From NCBI GenBank assembly GCA_950106755.1, contig OX467087.1:22076047-22140046 (forward strand): a DNA stretch of 64,000 nt, in the 5' to 3' direction. The position numbers and the translations under genes are program-made. Numbering within the stretch: position 1 is the first letter of the stretch; every line of letters begins with the position of its first letter. The notes beneath the pieces are model-generated. The model made no database searches and had not been told where the DNA came from. It worked only from the letters and a program-made list of their open reading frames with translations. This DNA comes from Climacium dendroides (taxonomy: Eukaryota; Streptophyta; Bryopsida; Hypnales; Climaciaceae). Shown here piece after piece: positions 55,150 through 64,000 of this stretch.

Positions 55150-56330
55150 CTTTCTTGTGAAGGAGTCGCCCACTCAATTGGGCTCGTCCTTCACGTGTTT
55201 CATGTGGATGTATAGGTAGGGAGATTCCTCCACCCTTGGTAGCATTTTTTTTTCGTGAAGGAGTCGCCCGCTTGATTGGGGTCGACTCCTTCACGTGTTT
55301 CACGTGGATGTGTGGGTAGGGAGATTCCTCCACCCTAAATAGCATTTTTTTTGTGAAGGAGTGGCCCACTTGATTGGGGTCGGCTCCTTCACGTGTTTCA
55401 CGTGGATGTATAGGTAGGGAGATTCTTCCACCCTAAATAGCATTTTTTTTTCGTGAAGGAGTCGCCCGCTTGATTGGGGTCGACTCCTTCACGTGTTTCA
55501 CGTGGATGTGTGGGTAGGGAGATTCCTCCATCCTAAATAGCATTTTTTTTGTGAAGGAGTGGCCCACTTGATTGGGGTCGGCTCCTTCACGTGTTTCACG
55601 TGGATGTATAGGTAGGGAGATTCTTCCACCCTAAATAGCATTTTTTTTTCGTGAAGGAGTCGCCCGCTCGATTGGGGTCGACTCCTTCACGTGTTTCATG
55701 TGGATGTATGGGTAGGGAGATTCCTCCACCCTAGGTAGCATTTTTTTTTCGTGAAGGAGTGGCCCACTCGCTTGGGGTCGACTCCTTCACGTGTTTCACG
55801 TGGATGTATAGGTAGGGAGATTCCTCCACCCTTGGTAGCATTTTTTTTCGTGAAGGAGTGGCCCACTCGCTTGGGGTCGACTCCTTCACGTGTTTCACGT
55901 GGATGTATAGGTAGGGAGATTCCTCCACCCTTGGTAGCATTTTTTTTTCGTGAAGGAGCCGCCCACTCGCTTGGGGTCGATTCCTTCACGTGTTTCACAT
56001 GAATGAATGGGTAGAGAGATTCCTCCACCCTTAGTAGCATTTTTTTTCGTGAAAGTCTCACCCACTGGCTTGGGGTTGACTCCTTCACATGTTTCACGTG
56101 GATGTATAGGTAGGGAGATTCCTCCACCCTAAATAGCATTTTTTTTTCGTGAAGGAGTCGCCCACTCGCTTGGGGTCGACTCCTTCACGTATTTCATGTG
56201 GACGTATGGTAGGGAGATTCCTCCACCCTTGGTAGCATTTTTTTTCATGAAGGAGTCCCTCACTTGATAGGGCTCGTCCTTCACATGTTCCATGTGGATG
56301 GAATGGTCGTGAGATTCGTCCAAGTTCAGT
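55150..56330 (+). repeat. ~12 tandem ~99-bp repeats, each with a hairpin
   Basis: The phrase GTGAAGGAGT (with variants) recurs near 55,155, 55,257, 55,353, 55,454, 55,551, 55,651, 55,751, 55,849, 55,949, 56,047, 56,148 and 56,247. In each unit GTGAAGGAGTCG is followed about 20 bp on by CGACTCCTTCAC, so every unit can fold, and CACGTGTTTCACGTGGATGT then TAGGGAGATTCCTCCACCC and a T run complete it. GGGAGATTCCTCC is itself near-palindromic. The minus strand is open over several units (VEESPYLYIHVKHVKESTPS repeated), which follows from period and composition. It lies about 2 kb inside the right end of the MULE. Confidence 0.92.
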
Positions 56331-58403
56331 GTATCAGTATAATTTTTTGAAGTAGTGTCTCCGAATTGGGTTATTGAATGAAAAAGTTATGAAGATAAGG
56401 GAGCATAAAGTTTCCTATGTTGCTTTGACATTTTTTCTCTCAAAATATACAACCGTAATAATTAGGCTATTTCTTTATTCACTTATCGTTTTCTATGTTT
56501 TCTATATTTTGTTACAGGAAACACTAACCGAATCAATTGGGCTACTACTTTATACACTTCCATTGATGGAGTGTTACGGAGTTTATGCTTAATACTACAC
56601 ATTTTTCCTGAAGTCACTCCTTGAACCCCTCGCACCATGACTCCTAAACCCTAAACCACCATAAACAATATTGGTAGTAGATTATAGAATTTTCTTATGT
56701 CTTTCCACTTTTTCTTACATGTGCTTGTATAGCCCAAGCACTATATTCTTTGAACATTGGGCTTTATGAAGTGCGTAGGAGGGAAGGTAACATATTTGTA
56801 CGCCCCATCCCTAGTTTTTTCTCCGAAGATGAGACCGAACCCCCAGCATGAAACCACTGTCAACACAGTACTTTACGAACTTATGTCGAAGGAAATATGG
56901 GGAGCGTCCCTTCTATTATCATTTTTGGGTTTAAGCCCTTTCGTAGACCTAACCATCTGAAAGCATTGTAAGATACTGTAGTTGAGGCAACTTCTGGTAG
57001 GACAAGTTCAATATTTCTCCTTTCATTTCCTTGCTTCGAAGGCTAACATAATCTCAGGATTCTTGTTGTTCATCATTAACCTCCATAAATAGTTTAGTGT
57101 AAATGTTCAAGGAAGAACCCTAAACCCTTTCCATTTTCTTTTCCAATGTTTTTTGCCGAGCAAAACAATTCCGCCTTTCCACTCAAACCTTTGAGAACGT
57201 GAGTGCAATGAAGCCCCTATAATGCAACTATAGGTTTCATTCCTAATATAGAATAAGCACTTCTGGGTCAGTGTATGATAAATTTAGCTGGAATTGCGTG
57301 CTTCATTTCCCTTATATTCATTTTTCAATTGAAAAGTACATTAACAAATGAATGGTAATGCCTATAATGAAGGATATAGCATAATACAATACTTGCAAGA
57401 AGCCATGTCTACTTTCTAGGAAGCTTGTCCAACCCTAAATTTTGAACTAGAAATCCCTAGCCTTGAAACCCAAAAAGTAGCCAAAATTTGTTAGAATCCT
57501 TCCAATGCAGACCTTGAAGAGGAAGAGAAGACCTTCTTTCCAAGAAGGCTATATAGACATTGCTGAATTAAACCTCAAAAATACATCACCTTGCAAATCA
57601 TCTCCATTGTAGGAGAAAACAAAATGTGCATTTTTATTGTGTTGCACAATCCCTTTGCCCACTCTTATTCATGCCTTACATAATCATCCTTGTATGAGAA
57701 TTACCATTTTTAATGGTAGCCTTTAGGAAGGCAAAGTAATTGGGTGGACAAATATTTCCAAAATTTTGGAAAATGGAGGCAATTATCGGACTTACAAGGA
57801 CCTCATTCACCCCTTAGCCCTACATTGAAATCCTAAAGTGTCAAAGTTCAAGAAGAAGTGGATTGTGGACACTCTCAAAAATATTTTCAAAAATAACAAT
57901 AACTCCCTATTGCTTTACGCAAAGACAATGACAATACTCACTTCCAATATTGACAGGAACATTAAAAAATTATATGAATAACTGTAAGATTACACCAATT
58001 TAAACTTCCGCCTAAACCTCTTGTTGCTTTAACCCTAGCCATCAACACACTAGACAATAAAACCCTAGTCGCCACAATAATAGCCAAGAAAACCCTAGCC
58101 GTTACAAGCTGAATGCTGTGGTGAAACACTGCATCAACATTGTCATGTACATATGCATGCAGCATAGGGCATCCATGATCCATGCCAATATGCGACATGC
58201 ATCATTCATGCACCATGATGGATGCATGCATGGGGATCATGGCAGAAACACTACAAGTAATACACTGCTGAATTACCCTGCTGAATTTACCACAGGTAAC
58301 TGCAATTGTACACCTATATGACAGTGTAGGAATTAATTCACGTAAGAGCACGCGAAAATAAATCTCTGCCCGGGACAGGTGCAGCCAGTAACTCATTGAA
58401 CCA
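56331..58403. other. Right subterminal region of the MULE
   Basis: AT-rich with scattered CCCTAAACC motifs (56,646; 57,120). A CATGC-rich patch at 58,140-58,240 can form small hairpins. No gene recognised. Confidence 0.45.
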
Positions 58404-58453
58404 GCCAGGCTCATAATGAGTCACAAAAAGGAGGGTGAGAAATAGTGTGCACC
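58404..58453 (-). repeat. MULE right terminal inverted repeat
   Basis: Reading inward on the minus strand from 58,453: GGTGCACACTATTTCTCACC, then CTCCTTTTTGTGACTCATTA, then TGAGCCTGGC. 45 of 50 positions equal the left end. Confidence 0.92.
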
Positions 58454-58462
58454 GTGGGACCG
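58454..58462 (+). repeat. Target-site duplication, right copy
   Basis: GTGGGACCG directly outside the right end, identical to 32,132-32,140. Confidence 0.92.
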
Positions 58463-59108
58463 TTGATGTTTGATGGAAATGGAGTGCCCCAATCATGCCA
58501 AACTCATTATCTTTTGAGACCCTGTCATGCATTTGTTCCCTTGCATAGCGAATTTACAGCATTCTGGAGGTATCTTGTAAGAACAAGGCCTTCAGGTGTC
58601 ATGAGTCTGGTCAGTCCTGTAGTAATTTACAAGTAATAAACCCAATTTTGTAACATGGTCTATATTCTGAGTGATTACTACAGTAAGGTAGGTACACCCA
58701 AAACCACCACTTTTGCTACTGAACCTATTTTCTATTATTAGATTGATCAAATTTTCATTATGTTCTTGTTGGCAAGTGAAAGGAGGTTTCAATGCACCAG
58801 AGAACGTGGCATTTGGATACTGTATGCAAAAGTTATTAAGGAACAAAGTTTGATTCTAAAAGCGTTTTTTCCACATAGATACAGAACTGATTTTGGAGAT
58901 GTACATACTATATAGATGGTGGTTTAAGGTCAGTGGCACATTTGGGTGTACTTACCTTACAGGACAACTTTTAAGTACCAACATTGATGAGGTTTTGGAC
59001 AATATGTTTCCATCGATCCGTTTCTTCATGAGTGGCTATTGTGTGCTGAAATGATGAATTGGTTTGAATTAGGGAATCGTATAGTACTGTGGAAGGTTTG
59101 TTGAAGCC

Positions 59109-61259
59109 TTAACCCCTAAATGACGGACCTATGACTGCTGATTTCAAGCCTCACTGTCATCACTCAGTTTGTTGCCATTTTGCAACAAGATATGTATGAA
59201 AAAAATCTAATTTATTTTTCAGAGATGAAACAAAATGTCTTCTTTGTTGCACCAAAATTTTAGATTTTTTTGTAAATAACTGATTTTTGTGAATTTTTGT
59301 AGATATAATGAAGAAAAATCATATCAAATAGAAAATTATTTCAAAAAATCTGAAAATTTCACCATGTGTGCATATTATAGTGATGAACAACATGGTGTAA
59401 ACTCATTTTCCGTGCCATTCTATAACTAGAACATAGTAGACATTGAAAATACATTCAAAGTTCAAACTGCAATAAAAATTGATTATTAGGAATTTTTTCA
59501 AAATTCAAATTGGAGTAGAAACTAGAGTGAATGAACTTTATTTTGTTAGTTGGGATTAAATTCAAAAAATATCATTTTTGTAGAGAAATTTCAGATTTAA
59601 AGCAAGGAGCAACAACTTTCTAAAATACACTAAAATAACATATTTTGTGATCTGTTTTTTTAGTAACTTCTCATTTATGTGAAGACAAAAAATAGCATAT
59701 CTCCAAAATCAAGTAGATTATCTTCATAATCCAACATGGAAGGTCAAAAAGAAAGAAGTGGATGAAAAATTGCTTTCCAACTCTTTCCACTTCAAGAAAC
59801 ATTCATCCAAAAGCCACAAAATGGCCTCATCGTTGCTTCTAGGTTAAATCTTCCCTAACGTAGCAACACCCATAACCGTCACTATATCCATAACCGTCAC
59901 TATACCTATAACCATCACCTCTAAAATCTTGAAAAATTATAGGAAGCGAATAGATGTCGTTACAAGAATATACTGCATCTACTTATATTCACAATAATTT
60001 TTCTTTAACAAATAGGGTCCAATAATTTCTAGGATGTGCATTAGTAAACATCATGTTCAAAACCCTTAAATAAATGGTTATGGGTGCAACTACCTCAATA
60101 GAGTAGCATACAATGGAATTTGACCCATGAGAATAGAAGATCTATGCCCTTGAAATGTTTGACATAGAGAGATCGAGGAATGCTTTATATCTTATTATCT
60201 ATGGATTTGTATCTCAGTATCTATACATTACTTCAGTGTGTATCTTGTTATCTATGCATTTGTATCTTAATATATATGCATTACTTCAATGTGTGTAGTC
60301 CTTACATAAATCTTGGTTGTTTTTAATTATGTTTGTATAATCTTTTTGTGTATGCGGGGCCCTTGAATTAGTGAAGCTTAACCCCTAAATACTTGAGGCA
60401 CCAAATTTTGTTGTTGAAAATACTTTGAAGCTAGATAAAACCTAACCAAGTTGTTATTTTTAGTAGTTTATTAGTGTGCCCTATGCTGTTGCCATAGTCA
60501 AAACATAAGTAAAAGTCATTCTCTAATTTTTTAGTTCATAAAAACTTCAAAATTCAATAACTTTCTCACTGTAGGTTTAAACACCACAAAACAAAGCCAG
60601 TGCACCCCTCCTTGCCAAGAGCTTTCCAATGGTACCAATAACACAAGCAAGGGATGGTCTGGGAGATCTCAACATAACAAACAAAACAAAGAGTCAAATT
60701 TGAGGTATGGATATTTTTGAATTTTTTTTTTGAAGTCTAGTTTTAGCATTAAAAATCTGACTTTGAAAATGATTGATTATGATTTTCTATTCAAGATTTT
60801 GTGCAAGGGTGTCTATTGCAATCTTGACTTTTTATAGTGTTGAAGACTCTTGGAAATGAACCTGAAATACATTAGATCTTGGAGAAAAAATTACATTAGA
60901 AATTCGTTTTAAAATTGTAGAATAAATTTTGAGAAGCCATAAATGAATTGGAGTTATGCATGTCAGGCCATGTATCCTCATATTGTTTAGGTGACAGATT
61001 TGATACATGAAAAGAGGATTGAAAGACTTCAAATCACTTTTGCAGTTTTAACACCCTCATGATCAAACATTATAATCTTTCAATCCATAAGAGATATTGT
61101 TGTATTTTCTTTTTTTTTGTGATCTCTAACATGTCTAGTTTGAAATTGTGTGGTTACAATTCAAAAAAATTGATACAACTTATCAAAATGTTCGGTTTTT
61201 GTTCAATTTAGAACAAATTCCTAGAAGGACAAGAAATGCCTTGGACATTTAGGGGTTAA
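59109..61259. other. Segment with inverted TTAACCCCTAAATG ends
   Basis: TTAACCCCTAAATG at 59,109 and CATTTAGGGGTTAA at 61,246-61,259 are exact inverted partners. TTAA at the outer edge would fit a piggyBac-type target site, but only 10 further bases match. A third copy (TTAACCCCTAAAT) lies inside near 60,378 in direct orientation. No transposase is seen. Chance is a real alternative. Confidence 0.25.
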
Positions 61260-62008
61260 CTTAGTATTGACACCGGCTTTTGGTATTATGCATTACTCTC
61301 AATAATTGGCACTTAGTTTATGCACTTGCATTTATTTGAAGTAAACATTATTTAAGTAGGCATTTTTTTAGTAATAAAGGAGGCAACCTATTTTAGGAGG
61401 GTTTCTTTAGTGGGAAAATTTTACTATGTGTGTAAATAGAGTTCGGAAGGTTTCCATAATTTTTTAGATTTTTATTTTTCAAAACATAATTACTAAAAAA
61501 AGATTTATTAATTTTTTAGTTGTAGAATTTGTTCAATCCATATTGGTCATACAGACCTTCCAATTTTAGACCAAAGGGTGGTTGCAAAACCTACTCATGA
61601 TCAATATTGCAATATTGAAAGTCTAGTAGCTAGTCATAATGCGCCACAACTTTGTTGGGAACTATTATATAAGTTTATCACTGCTTATTTCTTTCTGCAT
61701 AGAAAGAGAGCAACCTACATTGCCAGAATAGGGGGGTGATCAAGAATGGATTGCCTCCCTTACTTCTCTAAAGAATTGATTCAATTATAGAATTTGATTA
61801 TGATTCTATTTCAATTTTTCAACCTCTCAAATCACAAGGCCTTTTTTGGGTCAAAAAATGATCAAAATTGCCATTTCTAATGCAGGTTTCTTCTTTTTTT
61901 TTATAAAAATTGCATGTCTAACTATATGATATTACAATAAACTAGTATGAGAATGTGTGGAAGAAATTTCAGATTTTTGACTATATAAATTGCTAGATAT
62001 TTTCATTC

Positions 62009-62179
62009 AAAGTAAAGAAAATATAGTTTTTGGTGCCTAAACAATCTAATTTTTAAGACTTTGAATCCTCTTAATACAAAACTACTACATTTCAAAGTGA
62101 AAAAAACATAGTTTTGGTGTCTAGACAATTTAATTTTTAAGACTTTGAATCTTCTTATTATAAAACTACTACAACATTT
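62009..62179 (+). repeat. ~85-bp tandem duplication
   Basis: Two adjacent copies share TAATTTTTAAGACTTTGAAT, ATAGTTTT...GGTG and AAAACTACTACA with a few differences. Confidence 0.8.
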
Positions 62180-62264
62180 CAAATTTTGAATTAATTATTT
62201 ATATACATCATGAAATATTCAGTTAAGGATCTAGGAAGGAAAAGAAAAATTAATAATATAATTT

Positions 62265-62400
62265 TCATCCTTTAAAAAATTGCTAAGTAGAAGTAGGTAC
62301 AAGATAGAGGAAAAATTTTAGTCATTAATAACTCTAAGATGGAAATAAAACACACTATTGTAATCCTAGTATTGAGATTCTAAAAATCAAACTCAAGGCT
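62265..62400 (+). repeat. Dispersed repeat, copy 2
   Basis: CCTTTAAAAAATTGCTAAGT, AGTAGGTACAAGATAG, AATAACTCTAAGATGGAAAT correspond to 23,130-23,225 in the same orientation and order. Confidence 0.5.
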
Positions 62401-63699
62401 AGTTGTGCCACTTCTTTGGGGGATGTGAAAATTGAGCTTAGAAACAAATCCAATACATTATTTTTTCAAAAAGTGCTTTGATTAGTACCTGTAAAATAAG
62501 ATGCTCCATAACTTTCTCATCACTTATCCAAATGGAATGAATCAAATCTTTCCACATACACAAAATCATTATCTATTAAAAAAATTAATTAATTAAGTTC
62601 AAATTTTTTGTTGTTGTTCCCACTCTCAATTGTTTTGAGTTTTGTCTTTAACCTTAAATGTCAAGGTAGATGTTTTAAGTGCGATGGATGATAGAAGATC
62701 TCTCTATGTAGGACAAAAGTGCAACTATTCATCCTTGAAATTTTGCAAGAAAAGGGGAAGTCTTCTATAGTAGTTTCACTAGTTTGTCTTGCAATGATTG
62801 CTTTTACAATTTTTTAAGCCAATGTTTCACACGGTGATAAAAATTGATGATTTCCAAGGTCATCCTATCATCCTTTAACCTCTAAAGGACCAAACGGTGT
62901 TTATTGGCAACATAGCAATTTTGGGCAACTCGCTATGAATGGAATTTTTTTTATTTTTTTTTTCGCTGAAAGTTTCACGCAACATGTGTCTGAGGAGTAG
63001 CTTTAAGGTCCAACAATTTTCATAACTTTTCACTATATGGTCAAAAAGTTATTGTATGATTGTAGGAAGAAAATTTAAACTAAATTTTTAAAAAATTAAA
63101 ATAAATAGCTATTAGGGGCCCCTTAATAGGAAAAAATAAAAGTAAATTTAAAATTAAAGCTAAATTACGTTTTCAAGTGTAAATAGGAATATTAGTATAT
63201 GATGGATGAAAAGAAAAAATTAAAAAAAACAAAACAAAAAAACATTTGGATGAATGGGGTGTAACCCCGGTCACACCTTTTTACAAAGGTCGCGACCACT
63301 CATTTTTTAGAATTTAAATAGTCAAAAATAAATGAAAAACATGGCATTTGGTACATGACCCATATTAATATACATTATTCTTTGTATTTTTTGTGTGATT
63401 TAAGTTGATTAGAAATTGATAAAAATATTTGTGTGTTTTTATAATGATTATGAATTGTGATTCTTAGTATTTCTATGAGAATTTGTGTTGTAGCTTACCA
63501 TTTGGGATTATGAAAAGCGAAGGAAAATTCAGAGAGAATTATTAATTAATTAATTAAAATAAATAAATAAAAACATCAGTAATCGAAACTAAGAGCCCGA
63601 CCGAGTAAGTGTGTAATTGTCAAAACTAGGAAATCAATTGAGGTCACAGTTGCCATTTAGCAAGTGTTTGGAACCAAGAAGTAATAAAGGCAGGTTTAG

Positions 63700-64000
63700 A
63701 AGTTTCAAATCTAAGACAGAATTTTCTTTGGTGAATACGGTGAATACCTCGCGGCGCTCCAGATTCTATGTGTTGCAGCATTGAAGAATTGTCTAGCTAG
63801 TCGTTCATCAAGGGTTTGAGATTGCAGATCAGGTATTTGTTGATTCGGTGCAGCAAGGAGAGAGTCAGTATCGGATCTCCTGGATTGATAAAATCATCGG
63901 TGCGACGGAGCAAGCAGTGAGCGGTGAAATCAGGGATCGGTGTGCATGATGACTCGAGGGGTTCAAACTTGAATTGAACGCTCATCGATCGGGGATCTGG
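63700..64000. other. Even-GC right edge, possibly near a gene
   Basis: Composition shifts from AT-rich to mixed, with CTCGCGGCGCTCCAG, a possible acceptor and purine-rich GAG/CAG words. A minus ORF (63,985-63,797) has no recognised features. It may be the start of a gene lying beyond the window. Confidence 0.25.

Larger units (their letters stand above)
32141..58453. mobile_element. Giant composite Mutator-like element (MULE) with ULP genes
   Basis: 26,313 bp bounded by 50-bp terminal inverted repeats (45 of 50 identical, sharing CACTATTTCTCACCCTCCTT) and a perfect 9-bp target-site duplication. From left to right: 114-bp hairpin; degenerate ~125-bp repeats; MULE transposase gene with SWIM finger (+); unrecognised ORFs and a 508-bp tandem duplication; Ulp1-domain gene A (-) with a CACTA MITE in its second intron; spacer; Ulp1-domain gene B (-); spacer; ~99-bp hairpin array; right end. 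Known MULEs with a captured Ulp1-like gene (Kaonashi type) carry one; here there are two anciently duplicated ones. All three main genes contain premature stops, so this copy is probably inactive. The intact target duplication argues that the whole was inserted as one unit. Confidence 0.9.
58463..64000. other. AT-rich intergenic, no gene recognised
   Basis: Only short, unsupported ORFs. Contains a possible TTAA-flanked segment (59,109-61,259), a tandem duplication (62,009-62,179), a dispersed repeat (62,265-62,400) and a more even-GC right edge (63,700-64,000), listed separately. Confidence 0.5.

Noticed and set aside
55696..56139. 147-aa repetitive minus-strand ORF
   Set aside because: Opened by the ~99-bp repeat, in a frame that shifts between unit lengths; no start context, no family, no sign of selection for protein.

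Overview
The window is nuclear DNA of a land plant. It is AT-rich and repeat-dense, holds one intron-rich leucine-rich-repeat receptor kinase gene, and is otherwise mostly transposon nests. The species cannot be read from the sequence. The style of the receptor kinase and of a PPR-protein fragment near 27.5 kb makes a moss or another seedless plant my best guess (inference).

Layout. 1-13.7 kb: AT-rich DNA with an unidentified coding relic (1.6-2.1 kb), a Mutator-like terminal sequence followed by five ~95-bp repeats (3.06-3.73 kb), two arrays of one minisatellite, a large inverted repeat, and a PIF/Harbinger transposase relic partly duplicated in inverted orientation and split by a CACTA-type MITE. 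13.74-21.58 kb: a 23-exon LRR receptor kinase (LRR VIII-1-like, about 840 aa) whose middle LRRs each occupy one 72-nt exon. A 336-bp CACTA MITE sits in its first intron, and one apparent extra T breaks exon 13. 21.6-32.1 kb: intergenic DNA with hairpin-bearing repeats, a chimeric relic of a crooked-neck-like splicing factor and a PPR protein, a second MITE copy, and a 1,095-bp non-autonomous CACTA element containing a tRNA-like segment.

The main discovery is a 26,313-bp composite Mutator-like element at 32,141-58,453. It has 50-bp terminal inverted repeats (45 of 50 identical) and a perfect 9-bp target-site duplication, GTGGGACCG. It carries a MULE transposase with a SWIM zinc finger (+ strand) and two ancient tandem copies of a large multi-exon gene (- strand) ending in a Ulp1/C48 (SUMO-protease-like) domain, with a zinc-finger-like motif in its N-terminal half. 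It also carries unrecognised cargo, a 508-bp tandem duplication, a 114-bp hairpin near the left end, and about 12 copies of a ~99-bp hairpin-forming repeat near the right end. By established knowledge, plant MULEs have captured Ulp1-like genes before (Kaonashi-type elements). The size, the paired ULP genes and the extra parts are what look unusual here.

The three element genes keep reading frames and splice phases over long distances, yet they contain 18 in-frame premature stops by my reading: 14 TAG, 4 TGA and no TAA, with no clear frameshift. This fits loss of methylated cytosine in CHG (CAG to TAG) and CG (CGA to TGA) contexts and suggests an element silenced and decaying in place. 58.5-64 kb is AT-rich with small repeats, and the right edge may approach another gene.
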